From JAGVLN01 sp964515755 (lineage in GTDB: Bacteria; Pseudomonadota; Alphaproteobacteria; Rickettsiales; JABSSG01): DNA of 64,000 nucleotides. The notes beneath the pieces were generated by a model. That model worked only from the letters and a program-made list of their open reading frames with translations. It made no database searches and had not been told where the DNA came from. The DNA lies in assembly GCA_964515755.1 (NCBI GenBank), contig CAZEVK010000003.1:23010-87009 (forward strand). Reading direction: 5' to 3'. This document shows, piece after piece, positions 55,539 to 64,000 of this stretch. The position numbers were made by a program, and so were the translations under genes. The stretch's first letter is position 1; every line of letters starts with the position of its first letter.

Positions 55539-56900
55539 ATGATTGGTAAAAAGTTTTTTGGTACGGACGGTATTAGAGGCTTGGCAAATTATGGTGTCAT
55601 GACGGCTGAAACAGCTTTAAAGTTAGGTATGGCAGTTGGAACTCTTTTTAAACGGGGTAATCATCGCCATTTAGTAGTTATTGGTAAAGATACTAGACTT
55701 TCAGGATATTTATTAGAGCCTGCTTTAACTTCAGGATTGATATCTGTTGGCATGGATGTGATGTTAGTTGGCCCAATGCCAACTCCTGCAATTGCCATGC
55801 TTACTAAATCTTTACGAGCTGATGTAGGAATAATGCTCTCTGCTTCACATAATCCTTATCATGATAATGGTATAAAAATATTTGGACCTGATGGTTTAAA
55901 ACTTAGCGATCAAACAGAATTGATAATAGAAGGTCTAATGGAAAAATATCCAGAAAGTATGGATTTTGCAGATTCTGTTAATCTTGGTCGAGCGAAAAGA
56001 TTGGATGATGCTCCGGGTAGGTATGTTGAATATGTAAAAAATAGTTTTCCTAAAGGTAAAACATTAGATGGATTTAGGATTGTAGTGGATGCAGCAAATG
56101 GTGCTTCTTACCATATAGCAGGCAAGATTTTTTGGGAGCTTGGAGCAGAAGTAATTAATATAGGTAAAGATCCTGATGGATTTAATATTAATGAAGGTTG
56201 CGGTTCTCAATCACCTCAAGCAGCTATTAATGCAGTACTTGAGCACAATGCTGATCTAGGTATAGTTTTGGATGGAGATGCTGATAGGTTATTGCTAGTT
56301 GATAATAAAGGTAAGATAGTTGATGGAGACCAAATTCTTGCTGCTATAGCAACTCATATGCAAAATCATGGTTTATTAATTGAAGATACTGTTGTTAGTA
56401 CATATATGTCTAACCTCGGGTTAGAAAACTATCTTAGTAAAAAAGGTATTAAGTTGATTCGTACTAATGTTGGTGATAGATATGTTGCAGATGTAATGTA
56501 TAAAGCGGGTTATAACCTTGGTGGGGAACAATCAGGTCATATTATTTTATCTGATTATTCTACTACAGGCGATGGGATAGTAGCAGCATTGACTATTTTA
56601 GATTATATAGTTGATAATAAAAACGGTAAATCAGTTTCTGATTTATTTCATTTATTTGAATCAGTTCCACAAGTTACGCATAGCGTTAAATATAACCCAA
56701 AAATTCTAGATATCTTAGAACGCCAGAATATTCTCGCTAAAATTCACGAAGCTGAAATTATGTTAATTAATAAAGGGCGTATTTTGGTACGTAAGTCAGG
56801 TACTGAGCCTATTATTAGAATAATGGTAGAAAGTTCAGATAAAAGTTTAATTGGTAGCATTATTGTTGGTTTAGAATCAGAAATAAATGAAATTATTTAA
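55539..56900 (+). CDS. glmM: Phosphoglucosamine mutase
   Basis: Makes glucosamine-1-phosphate for UDP-GlcNAc, peptidoglycan and LPS. The N-terminal KKFFGTDGIRGLAN, the phosphoserine loop MLSASHNPYHDNGIKIFG near 100, the metal loop VLDGDADRLLL near 245 and the C-terminal VRKSGTEPIIRIM are all present. The 453-residue length is normal. Five bases after ftsH. Confidence 0.98.
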   Translation: MIGKKFFGTDGIRGLANYGVMTAETALKLGMAVGTLFKRGNHRHLVVIGKDTRLSGYLLEPALTSGLISVGMDVMLVGPMPTPAIAMLTKSLRADVGIMLSASHNPYHDNGIKIFGPDGLKLSDQTELIIEGLMEKYPESMDFADSVNLGRAKRLDDAPGRYVEYVKNSFPKGKTLDGFRIVVDAANGASYHIAGKIFWELGAEVINIGKDPDGFNINEGCGSQSPQAAINAVLEHNADLGIVLDGDADRLLLVDNKGKIVDGDQILAAIATHMQNHGLLIEDTVVSTYMSNLGLENYLSKKGIKLIRTNVGDRYVADVMYKAGYNLGGEQSGHIILSDYSTTGDGIVAALTILDYIVDNKNGKSVSDLFHLFESVPQVTHSVKYNPKILDILERQNILAKIHEAEIMLINKGRILVRKSGTEPIIRIMVESSDKSLIGSIIVGLESEINEII

Positions 56901-56950
56901 TGTTAAAAGTTTTTTTATTATCATTGCTTTTAGTGGATTTCTTAAAAGTA

Positions 56951-56969
56951 TAAAATAAGTTTTATTTTA
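56951..56969. terminator. AT-only inverted repeat between glmM and uvrB
   Basis: TAAAATAA-GTT-TTATTTTA forms an eight-pair stem in the 71-base gap between convergent genes. It could be a weak bidirectional terminator; no GC pairs make it tentative. Confidence 0.28.
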
Positions 56970-56971
56970 AT

Positions 56972-58969
56972 TTATCCTTTTAAAACTGCATTTTGTTCTA
57001 TTTTATTAATTTGATCTCTAATCTTTGCTGCTTTTTCGAATTCTAAATTGCTTGCGTGAACTAGCATTTGTTTTTTCATTTGTTTGATTAGCTTATCAGT
57101 TTTTTCTGGTGATAACTCTTCATGATCTTCTTTTAAAGATTGTACAGGACTATCTTTTTCATATACTGAAGAAAAGATAGAATTTAAAGATTTACGTATT
57201 GATATAGGAGTAATATTGTGCTTTTTATTATATTCAAGTTGAATATTTCGCCGACGTTCAGTTTCAGACAAAGCTTTTTTCATTGAATCAGTCATCACAT
57301 CAGCATACAAAATTACTTTACCATCAACATTTCTTGCTGCTCTACCTATAGTTTGAATTAGCGATGTTGTAGAACGTAAGAATCCTTCTTTATCGGCATC
57401 CAGAATTGCTACTAGAGCGCATTCTGGCACGTCTAATCCTTCTCTTAGCAAGTTAATTCCAACAATTACATCAATATCTCCACGTCGTAAATCACTTATA
57501 ATCTCAATACGTTCCATAGTTTGTATTTCTGAGTGTAAATAAGAAACTTTTATTCCTATTTCTTGAAAATACTTGGTTAATTCTTCAGCCATTTTTTTAG
57601 TTAAAGTAGTAACCAATATTCTATATTTTTGAGCAATAAATTTTTGGACTTCATGTAATAAGTCATCTACTTGATTTGAAGCAGGTCGCACTTCGCATAT
57701 CGGATCGATTAAACCAGTTGGCCTTATTATTTGTTCTACTATTTCGCCATGGGTTAGACTTATTTCATAATTTGCAGGAGTAGCAGAAACAAAAATTGTT
57801 TGTGGACGCATTTCATCCCATTCTTCAAATTTTAATGGGCGGTTATCTAAAGCAGAGGGTAGCCTGAATCCATATTCTACTAAAGTAGTTTTACGAGCAC
57901 GATCACCATTATACATACCATGAATTTGTGGTACAGTAACATGGCTTTCGTCAATAAATAATAAGGCATTTTTTGGTAAGTATCTAAATAATGTTGGTGG
58001 TGGTTTTCCCGCTTCTGCACCATTTAGAAAGCGAGTATAATTCTCAATTCCTTTGCATGATCCTGTTTCAATAAGCATTTCAATATCATATTCAGTTCTT
58101 TGTTGAAGTCTTTGGGCCTCTACTAATTTCTTTTGTGTATATAGTTCTTCTAATCTTTCTTTAAGTTCATTCTTAATTTGAGAGATAGCTTTATTAACTA
58201 TTTCTTTTGGAGTAACATAATGACTACTAGCATAAATTACAGCTTTTTCTAAAATTGCTAACTTATAGCCGGTGATAGACTCAAATTCTGTGATTCTTTC
58301 AATTTCATCATCAAAAAATTCTATTTTCCATCCTTTATCTGCATAATGAGCAGGAAAAATGTCAACAACATCACCACGGACTCTAAAGTGTCCACGAGTA
58401 AAATCGATATCATTACGCTCATATTGTAAATTTATTAGTGATTTAACTAGATCATCACGCTTCATTTTCATGCCTTTATGAAGACGAATCACCATAGAAT
58501 AATATAGTTCTGGAGAGCCAATACCATATATACAAGATACTGAAGACACAATAATTACATCTTTGCGTTCAAGCAAAGAACGCGTTGCCGAATGGCGCAT
58601 TAAATCAATTTGTTCGTTTATAGAGGAATCTTTTTCAATAAACACGTCAGTACGTGGAATATATGCTTCAGGTTGATAATAGTCATAATACGAAACAAAA
58701 TACTCTACAGCATTATCAGGAAAGAATTCTTTCATTTCTCCATAAAGCTGAGCTGCTAGAGTTTTATTATGCGCCATAATTAATGCAGTTCTTCCAGTTT
58801 GCTGAATAATATGTGCCATAGAAAATGTTTTGCCAGAGCCTGTTACTCCAAGCAAAACTTGATTAGACTTATTTTGATTTAAACCAGCTACTAACTCTTG
58901 CACTGCTTGTGGTTGGTCGCCAGCAAGCTCAAACGGTGACTTGATTTTAAATTTAGAGTTAGTCATCAT
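56972..58969 (-). CDS. uvrB: Excinuclease ABC subunit B
   Basis: The damage-verifying helicase-like subunit of nucleotide excision repair. Walker A is LLGVTGSGKTFSMAHII near residue 45, the beta-hairpin follows with YYDYYQPEAYIP, later ALLFIDESHVTVPQIHGMY, VGINLLREGLDVPE and IQTIGRAARN. A C-terminal UVR domain (LIKQMKKQMLVHASNLEFE) binds UvrC. The 665-residue length is standard. Confidence 0.98.
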   Translation of the reverse strand: MMTNSKFKIKSPFELAGDQPQAVQELVAGLNQNKSNQVLLGVTGSGKTFSMAHIIQQTGRTALIMAHNKTLAAQLYGEMKEFFPDNAVEYFVSYYDYYQPEAYIPRTDVFIEKDSSINEQIDLMRHSATRSLLERKDVIIVSSVSCIYGIGSPELYYSMVIRLHKGMKMKRDDLVKSLINLQYERNDIDFTRGHFRVRGDVVDIFPAHYADKGWKIEFFDDEIERITEFESITGYKLAILEKAVIYASSHYVTPKEIVNKAISQIKNELKERLEELYTQKKLVEAQRLQQRTEYDIEMLIETGSCKGIENYTRFLNGAEAGKPPPTLFRYLPKNALLFIDESHVTVPQIHGMYNGDRARKTTLVEYGFRLPSALDNRPLKFEEWDEMRPQTIFVSATPANYEISLTHGEIVEQIIRPTGLIDPICEVRPASNQVDDLLHEVQKFIAQKYRILVTTLTKKMAEELTKYFQEIGIKVSYLHSEIQTMERIEIISDLRRGDIDVIVGINLLREGLDVPECALVAILDADKEGFLRSTTSLIQTIGRAARNVDGKVILYADVMTDSMKKALSETERRRNIQLEYNKKHNITPISIRKSLNSIFSSVYEKDSPVQSLKEDHEELSPEKTDKLIKQMKKQMLVHASNLEFEKAAKIRDQINKIEQNAVLKG

Positions 58970-59172
58970 AAATTACAATAGTGCTAGTATGTTTAAATTA
59001 GCAGGCTATCACAATTATGATAACAATCAAGCATCAAGGTCGATATAATTGAATAGTAATTTAAACTAAATTTCATATAATACGGTGAGTATAAACAATT
59101 ATACAATATCGAAAGCCTAAAATTTTTAAGAATAGAGATGCCAATAGAAAATCGTGATAAACCTTTTATCAT

Positions 59173-59841
59173 TTAAAAGAAAATAGCGCTTCCTATCCTA
59201 ACTTGTGTAGAGCCAAAACGAATTGCTGTGCCGAAGTCGTTACTCATTCCCATGCTGATTTGCTCTATATTATTGCGAATAGCAATTTCTCTCAGTAGTG
59301 CAAAGTAAGGAAATGTTAGTTTATTTAGTGGAGCTATACCCATGACTCCAGAGATTTCTAAACCAAGGTTCCTGCAAGTTTGAATAAACTTACTTGCTTC
59401 TTGCGGAGAAACTCCTGACTTTTGTTCTTCTTCGCCTATGTTAACTTGGATATATAGTTCTGGGTATTTATTCTGTTTTTGCATTTCTTCTATTAATATG
59501 ACTGCTAAGCTGATACGATCAAGACTTTCAATAACATCAAATAATTCAATTGCTTGCTTTACTTTATTAGTCTGTAACTGGCCTATCATGTGTAATTTAA
59601 TATTTTGAAATGAAGGTTTAATCTTTGTCCATTTAGAAAAAGCTTCTTGAACTTTATTTTCTCCAAAGTTGATATGGCCATGATTTAATAGCGGTAAGAT
59701 TTTTTGAAAATTTTGTCCTTTAGTTGCAATTAATAATTTTGGAATTATTGGATTAGCTAATTTTTCATAGCAATGTTTGTAACTATTATGCATAAAGTCT
59801 ATTTCTTTGAGTAATCTTTGATAACGACTTAATTGAGACAT
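59173..59841 (-). CDS. YggS-family pyridoxal-phosphate binding protein
   Basis: A 222-residue single-domain PLP protein (PLPBP/YggS), fold type III, with a role in vitamin B6 and amino-acid homeostasis and no known enzymatic reaction. The PLP lysine falls in LLIATKGQ near residue 40; FGENKVQEA, HMIGQLQTNK, QVNIGEEEQKSG, MGIAP and SMGMSNDFGTAIRFGSTQVRIG... are the conserved blocks, the last carrying the phosphate contacts. Stands alone, divergent from the first porin. Confidence 0.92.
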   Translation of the reverse strand: MSQLSRYQRLLKEIDFMHNSYKHCYEKLANPIIPKLLIATKGQNFQKILPLLNHGHINFGENKVQEAFSKWTKIKPSFQNIKLHMIGQLQTNKVKQAIELFDVIESLDRISLAVILIEEMQKQNKYPELYIQVNIGEEEQKSGVSPQEASKFIQTCRNLGLEISGVMGIAPLNKLTFPYFALLREIAIRNNIEQISMGMSNDFGTAIRFGSTQVRIGSAIFF

Positions 59842-60053
59842 AGTTTTTTACTAAAAATTTAAAATTTATTAATTATTTTGTTGCAATAATGCCACAGTCT
59901 TTTTATAAAAAGCATGTTAGCTTATGCAATTTATAGTCATATGCTTGATCACATAAATAAATTCACTGTAAAATTATATATAAGATAACTTTAGTTGTCT
60001 GTACATGGGATAAATAATATCCAAATGTAATTAACAATAAAGAGGAGACTGTT

Positions 60054-61484
60054 ATGAAAAGTATATTATTAGCTACAACAGCTTTAGTTACACTGTTTGC
60101 AAGTGTTACTTCAGCTCACATGGAGAAATCCATGGAAAAGCCTATGAAAGATTCGGAGGGGTTAAGTGTCTCAATTGGTGGGTTTTTAAATACTCAAGCT
60201 ATTACCACCAATCAGAAAGGACAATATAGAACTGTTGGTCAAAAAACTTCTATTGCAAATTACACTTATAAGACTGGAGTTACTCCAGGGAATAAAAATT
60301 TTGCTTTTAATACTGATTCTTATCTCCACATTAATGTTAAAGATAAAACTGCCAGTGGTATGAAATATGGTGCTCAGCTTGGTATAGTTGGAACAACTGC
60401 TGCTCAGTCAGTTGCTGGTAATGAGAGTTATATGGGTAGCTTTCTTTTTGTTGAAGATGAAATTGGAAGATTGGAAGCTGGTAGTAATATTGGTGTAGCA
60501 AGCTCAATGCGAGTGGGTGCTGACAGTATTGCGCGAGCTACTGGCGGTATTATCGGTGATTGGGGTAGGTATGTTTCATTAAATACATTTACGCCAGCTA
60601 GTGGTTATATTAATCCTGCTGTGGTTTCTAATAACTTTATTACTTCGCCTATTACTGCTTTAACGAATATTGAATTTAGAAGCTCTACTTCCCAATATTC
60701 TGTCGAGTTGTCACGTAAGATTACTTATTATACGCCTGAGTATAATGGTTTTCAAGCTGGTATTACATATACTCCGGACGTAACAAATAATGGCTGGGGA
60801 ATTGTTAATGCTAATAATAACGGTAATAATAACAATAATTATTATAATAATAATAACAATAACAATGGTAATAATAATATTTACAATATAGTTATCCCTA
60901 AAAATGCTATTTCTGCTGGTTTAAGCTGGGCTGGAAAATTTGAACATAATCAATCATTGAAAGTTGCTATAGTTGGTGAGACTTCTCAAACAACTGTAGA
61001 TAATATAGATAAAGCTTTAGGTAATAGTTTTTATGATAATAAATCAATGATAGTTGGGGCAGAGTATTCGTATCAAGATATCTCCTTAGCAGCATCTTAT
61101 GGTAACCAAGGTAAAAGTGGACTTACTAAAAATCCTATTCCTACTGGAAGTGTTGGGTTGAAAGGTGGTAGCTTTTGGACAGTTGGTGCAGCATATGTAC
61201 AAGGTCCAGTCGGTACAAGTTTAACTTATATGAGTAGTGAGTTGAATCGTAACAAATTTAATCTAGTTTCCTTAGGAATGGGTTATAAATTAGCTCCTGG
61301 TTTATTACCATATTTTGAAGTGAGTTATTTCACGATGAAGCAAAAAACTGCTTATACCGCTCCTGGTTATGCTGGTAACAATAATAACAATAATAGTAAT
61401 GTAGTTAATGTATTTAGTAATCTTCCAACATCCTATAAAAACAATGGAACTGCATTTATTATTGGTGCGAAACTAAAATTCTAG
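60054..61484 (+). CDS. Outer-membrane porin-like protein A, with asparagine-rich loop
   Basis: A 476-residue exported beta-barrel protein. The signal peptide is about residues 1-21 (cleavage after TSA). Alternating hydrophobic beta strands occur throughout and the last residue is Phe in AKLKF, the signal for BAM insertion. The family looks like alphaproteobacterial Gram-negative porins with GDWGRYV and GLKGGSFWTVGAAYV segments. A loop near residues 250-280 is nearly pure Asn with Tyr and Gly, and a shorter Asn tract lies near 440. A strong AGAGGAG ribosome site precedes the ATG, and a terminator follows. Probably the major diffusion pore; substrates unknown. Confidence 0.83.
   Translation: MKSILLATTALVTLFASVTSAHMEKSMEKPMKDSEGLSVSIGGFLNTQAITTNQKGQYRTVGQKTSIANYTYKTGVTPGNKNFAFNTDSYLHINVKDKTASGMKYGAQLGIVGTTAAQSVAGNESYMGSFLFVEDEIGRLEAGSNIGVASSMRVGADSIARATGGIIGDWGRYVSLNTFTPASGYINPAVVSNNFITSPITALTNIEFRSSTSQYSVELSRKITYYTPEYNGFQAGITYTPDVTNNGWGIVNANNNGNNNNNYYNNNNNNNGNNNIYNIVIPKNAISAGLSWAGKFEHNQSLKVAIVGETSQTTVDNIDKALGNSFYDNKSMIVGAEYSYQDISLAASYGNQGKSGLTKNPIPTGSVGLKGGSFWTVGAAYVQGPVGTSLTYMSSELNRNKFNLVSLGMGYKLAPGLLPYFEVSYFTMKQKTAYTAPGYAGNNNNNNSNVVNVFSNLPTSYKNNGTAFIIGAKLKF
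60812..60880 (+). repeat. AAT/AAC trinucleotide tract inside porin A
   Basis: About 23 codons that are almost all AAT or AAC with a few GGT and TAT, coding for an Asn-rich loop. Slippage here would change loop length by whole codons and keep the reading frame. Porin B lacks it. Confidence 0.8.
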
Positions 61485-61514
61485 TTTTTCTTTAAAATTA
61501 GGACTTAAAATAAA

Positions 61515-61543
61515 CAGGGTAGCTTAGGCTACCCTTTTGTTTT
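61515..61543 (+). terminator. Rho-independent terminator of porin A
   Basis: GGGTAGC-TTAG-GCTACCC (61517-61534) followed by TTTTGTTTT, starting 32 bases after the stop codon. The TTAG loop is the same as in the porin B terminator. Confidence 0.9.
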
Positions 61544-61711
61544 CTATATATTATATAGTTTTGAATTATATTTTAAATTATACAAAGTTTCCACCTGTCC
61601 GAATTTCGTTATGTTAAAAATTGAGTTTTAGATCATATAACAAAAAATGTGATATTTTTGCAACGGTTTAAAAAAAATTATAATTTTTTCTTTTAATGAA
61701 ATTGTTTTAAC
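61544..61711. other. Spacer between the porin genes, no gene seen
   Basis: After the porin A terminator there are about 170 AT-rich bases before the porin B promoter. I see no coding frame or RNA gene in them. Confidence 0.5.
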
Positions 61712-61739
61712 TTGCTCTATAAAAAATAGCTGCTATAGA
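61712..61739 (+). promoter_or_regulatory. Candidate promoter of porin B
   Basis: TTGCTC (61712-61717), a 16-base spacer and TATAGA (61734-61739). It would start the transcript right at the palindrome at 61749. By eye only. Confidence 0.45.
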
Positions 61740-61748
61740 TCCTTGCAG

Positions 61749-61764
61749 GATAACTTAAGTTATC
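61749..61764 (+). promoter_or_regulatory. Palindrome in the porin B leader
   Basis: GATAACTTAAGTTATC is a perfect 16-base palindrome about ten bases after the -10 box. A near copy, GATAACTTTAGTTGTC, lies at 59984-59999 before porin A. It is either an operator or a 5' stem-loop (GATAAC/GTTATC, loop TTAA) at the transcript start. Confidence 0.6.
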
Positions 61765-61823
61765 TTTGTTTCTAGTTTAAATATTATAGATGTAATTAAC
61801 AACAAAGCTTTAAAGGAAAAATT

Positions 61824-63125
61824 ATGAAAAACATATTATTAACAACAACAGCTTTGGCTACATTGTTAACAGGCGTTGCTTCAGCTCATATTGAAAAACC
61901 TATGATAGATTCTGAAGGATTAAACGTTTCAGTTGGCGGTAGCTTTGAAGCACAAGCAGGTGCAAGAAGTCAAAAAAAAGCATACACTCTTAATCAACCA
62001 AATGGTTATGCACAAGGAATTACTCCAGGTAATAAAAATATTGGATTTGATACTGTTGCAGGAATTCATGCTTCAGTTAAAAACAAAACAGCTGAAGGTA
62101 CTACATATGGTGCACAAGTTGGTATTTTAGCAACAACACAAAGTCAAAAATCAGCTGGAAAAAGCTCTCTTGATAGAACTTTCTTATTTGTACAGAACGA
62201 TGATATGGGTAGATTTGAAGCTGGAAGTAACGATGGCGTAGCGAGCACAATGAGAACTGGTGCAGATAGCATCGCTAGAGCTACTGGAGGTATTGACGGT
62301 GATTGGTATCATTATGTTGTGTTAACAAACTTAAATAATGGCAATAATCTGAATTTTATTGAGTCTCCTACAACTTATTTAACTAATTATCAAGATAGTG
62401 GTTCTCAAGTATTTAACGGTGATGAAAAATCTCGTAAGATTAACTACTATACTCCAATGTATAACGGCTTTCAAGCAGGTTTAACATACATTCCTGATGC
62501 TCGCAACTCTGGCCAAGATAATATTGATACACTTAATCAAAACGGTTACACTAAACCAACAGCTAAAAACGCTATTTCTGGTGGTTTAAGCTGGACAGGT
62601 AATTTTGATAATAATCAATCATTGAAAGTTTCTGTAGTTGGTGAAACATCTAACACAACATTGACTACTTATGATAAATCTATGGGATACAAGTACTATA
62701 ATGCTAAGTCAGCGATAGTTGGAGCGCAATATGGTTATGAAGATTTCTCAGTAGCGGCTTCATATGGTAACCAAGGTAAAAGTGGTTTTGTTAAAAACGT
62801 TCCTGGAGTTTCTTTAAAAGGTGGTAATTTCTGGACTCTTGGTGCAGCTTATGTTCAAGGACCAGTTGGCGCAAGCTTAACTTATATGAACAGTACTCTT
62901 AACAAGAATAAATTTAACTTAATTTCTTTAGGTTTAGATTATCAAGTAGCTCCTGGCTTATTACCATATGCTGAAGTTACATACTTTACTGCAAAAGGGA
63001 AAAATATTTATACAGCTCCTGCTGCTGCAACTGCTACAGTAACAGCTATTAATCCTTCTAATATTGCTAGTTCTTATAAAAACAAAGGTACCGCATTTAT
63101 TCTTGGTACAAAACTAACTTTCTAA
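61824..63125 (+). CDS. Outer-membrane porin-like protein B
   Basis: A 433-residue paralogue of the preceding porin. The signal peptide covers about residues 1-21, mature barrel strands are closely matched (for example DGLNVSVGG-like start, GADSIARATGG, ISGGLSW, SLKGGNFWTLGAAYVQGPVG), and it ends in GTKLTF with terminal Phe. The differences lie mostly in the loops: the Asn tracts of porin A are replaced here by a short polar loop and an Ala/Thr-rich loop. A GGAAAAATT leader precedes the ATG, and it has its own terminator. Confidence 0.83.
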   Translation: MKNILLTTTALATLLTGVASAHIEKPMIDSEGLNVSVGGSFEAQAGARSQKKAYTLNQPNGYAQGITPGNKNIGFDTVAGIHASVKNKTAEGTTYGAQVGILATTQSQKSAGKSSLDRTFLFVQNDDMGRFEAGSNDGVASTMRTGADSIARATGGIDGDWYHYVVLTNLNNGNNLNFIESPTTYLTNYQDSGSQVFNGDEKSRKINYYTPMYNGFQAGLTYIPDARNSGQDNIDTLNQNGYTKPTAKNAISGGLSWTGNFDNNQSLKVSVVGETSNTTLTTYDKSMGYKYYNAKSAIVGAQYGYEDFSVAASYGNQGKSGFVKNVPGVSLKGGNFWTLGAAYVQGPVGASLTYMNSTLNKNKFNLISLGLDYQVAPGLLPYAEVTYFTAKGKNIYTAPAAATATVTAINPSNIASSYKNKGTAFILGTKLTF

Positions 63126-63154
63126 TTTTTCTTTGAAATTAGAACAAATATCAA

Positions 63155-63178
63155 GGGCAACTTAGGTTGCCCTTTTTT
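63155..63178 (+). terminator. Rho-independent terminator of porin B
   Basis: GGGCAAC-TTAG-GTTGCCC (63155-63172) followed by six T bases, 29 bases after the stop codon. Confidence 0.92.
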
Positions 63179-63332
63179 ATTTGTGCTAGATGTCTTAATA
63201 GTAAGTATTTTCTCTTTTAAATTAGTATAACTTATAAATTTAATAACCTAAACTATGTAAGGATGATCATCATCAGTTGCTAGATAATGATATTACTTAT
63301 TTATTAATATTTCATCGATTCTAAAAAATTAG

Positions 63333-63361
63333 TTGCAACTTTTAACTATTGAATATATACT
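63333..63361 (+). promoter_or_regulatory. Sigma70 promoter before rimP-nusA
   Basis: TTGCAA (63333-63338), a 17-base spacer and TATACT (63356-63361). Transcription would begin near 63368, about 58 bases before rimP and just before the hairpin at 63387. Confidence 0.6.
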
Positions 63362-63386
63362 CTCGCAAATAATAATGTGTATTTTA

Positions 63387-63407
63387 GGCGGGTTATCCCG
63401 CCTTTTT
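63387..63407 (+). terminator. Terminator-like hairpin in the rimP leader
   Basis: GGCGGG-TTAT-CCCGCC followed by five T bases, all GC in the stem. It lies between the promoter at 63333 and the rimP start at 63426, so it would stop transcripts about 40 bases long unless bypassed; attenuation is the obvious idea, but it might also be a backup for porin B. Confidence 0.82.
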
Positions 63408-63425
63408 CTTTAGAATTATAATTTT

Positions 63426-63911
63426 ATGCAAATAGAACAAAAGGTTTGTGCAATAATTGAGCCGTCTTTATTAGAATTGGGATATGAGCTAGTACGGATA
63501 AAATATTTTAACCTAGGTAAAAAAAATATATTACAGATTATGATTGAAAGATTAGATGGTAAGGCGGTAATTGTAAGCGATTGTGAAAAGGTTAGTCAGA
63601 CAATATCTGCACTGCTTGATGTTGAAGACCCAATAAGCAGTGGCTATAACCTTGAAGTTAGTTCTGCTGGAATTGATCGTCCTTTGGTTAGGTTAAAAGA
63701 TTATAATCGTTACAAGGGTTACGAAATTTTAGTAATGCTATACAGACCGATAAATAATAGCAAAAGGTATCAAGGGATATTAGAGGATGCGGTTGAAAAT
63801 GAAATTAGTTTAAATGTTAAGGGTATTACTCATAAAATTGACATGATGGATATAGATTCTGCAAAATTAGTAATTAATGACAAACTTTTAAAAAATAATC
63901 TAGATAACTAG
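63426..63911 (+). CDS. rimP: Ribosome maturation factor RimP
   Basis: A 161-residue 30S assembly factor, with the N-terminal alpha/beta domain (LGYELVRIKYFNLGKKNILQ, then DCEKVSQTISALLD) and SSAGIDRPLVRLKDYNRYKG linking to a C-terminal Sm-like barrel. The length is normal for alphaproteobacteria. It is the first gene of the rimP-nusA(-infB) operon, whose third gene lies beyond the window. Confidence 0.95.
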   Translation: MQIEQKVCAIIEPSLLELGYELVRIKYFNLGKKNILQIMIERLDGKAVIVSDCEKVSQTISALLDVEDPISSGYNLEVSSAGIDRPLVRLKDYNRYKGYEILVMLYRPINNSKRYQGILEDAVENEISLNVKGITHKIDMMDIDSAKLVINDKLLKNNLDN

Positions 63912-63929
63912 TAATTAGAGGTAAATATT

Positions 63930-64000
63930 ATGAATATTGGTAATACTGAAATGATTCAAATTGCAGATGCAGTTGCTCGTGATAAGGGCATACCGCGTCA
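63930..64000 (+). CDS. nusA: Transcription factor NusA, N-terminal start (3' end outside window)
   Basis: Only 23 codons are visible, MNIGNTEMIQIADAVARDKG followed by IPR. An AGAGGT ribosome site precedes the ATG by seven bases. The identification rests on the typical NusA opening and the position directly after rimP. Confidence 0.87.
   Translation, partial: MNIGNTEMIQIADAVARDKGIPR

Noticed and set aside
59138..59176. A 12-codon ORF (MPIENRDKPFII) before the yggS 3' end, reminiscent of the start of cytidylate kinase
   Set aside because: Too short to support, overlaps the end of yggS, and no further kinase sequence follows in any frame.

Overview
The window is a strongly AT-rich, densely coding bacterial chromosome segment with about 55 intact genes. 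It looks like an obligate or near-obligate intracellular alphaproteobacterium, most likely of the order Rickettsiales; I do not assign a family. The evidence is two tandem Tlc-type ATP/ADP translocases, a split pntA, a hemC-hemD-mitofilin-hemY block, a close homologue of the mitochondrial complex I assembly factor NDUFAF5, and an yfgM-bamB-der block of the rickettsial type. Unlike Rickettsia, it has gap, pgk, transketolase and rpe, plus a guaA-guaB-adenosine deaminase cassette. It therefore combines ATP import with lower glycolysis, non-oxidative pentose phosphate enzymes and guanylate synthesis.

Layout. 0-4.4 kb: end of a glycosyltransferase, a SemiSWEET-like protein, a PAP2 phosphatase, miaB, ispA, and zapA with its coiled-coil neighbour; a 6S RNA lies between zapA and ispA. 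4.5-8.1 kb: the purine cassette guaA-guaB-add. 8.1-12.1 kb: a sparse accessory stretch with an HSL-type esterase, a frameshifted PAP2 pseudogene and a plastid/chlamydia-type dicarboxylate translocator. 12.2-20.3 kb: lepA divergent from prfB (with its programmed +1 frameshift), then ldcA, hemC, hemD, mitofilin, hemY and rpe. 20.5-23.9 kb: 5-formyltetrahydrofolate cyclo-ligase, rpsD, trmJ and cysS. 24-31 kb: a membrane sugar dehydratase, rodA, hpf and yfgM-bamB-der. 31-33.4 kb: a cupredoxin plus FTR1 iron pair and a Sel1-repeat protein. 33.4-38 kb: tkt-gap-pgk plus a small gene. 38-45 kb: a DUF1189-like membrane protein, the two translocases and the three transhydrogenase genes. 45-53.6 kb: tRNA-Val, the NDUFAF5-like protein, yaaA, a SixA-like phosphatase, addA, hda, perM and tilS. 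53.7-59.8 kb: ftsH, glmM, uvrB and the YggS family gene. 60-64 kb: two paralogous porins, then rimP and the start of nusA.

How it fits together. Host ATP enters through the translocases, and dicarboxylates may enter through the DASS carrier. The guaA-guaB-add cassette could turn imported adenine nucleosides or nucleotides into GMP, if the organism has a step that closes the gap to IMP. Transhydrogenase balances NADPH. Iron from FTR1 would feed the haem block. I found no clearly new multi-gene system. The items most worth a second look are the unannotated-type 6S RNA, the purine cassette with a CBS-less IMP dehydrogenase, the promoter-terminator leader before rimP, the 5' palindromes and asparagine-codon tracts of the porin pair, and the decaying accessory stretch. 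No CRISPR array, rRNA, insertion sequence or replication origin was seen.
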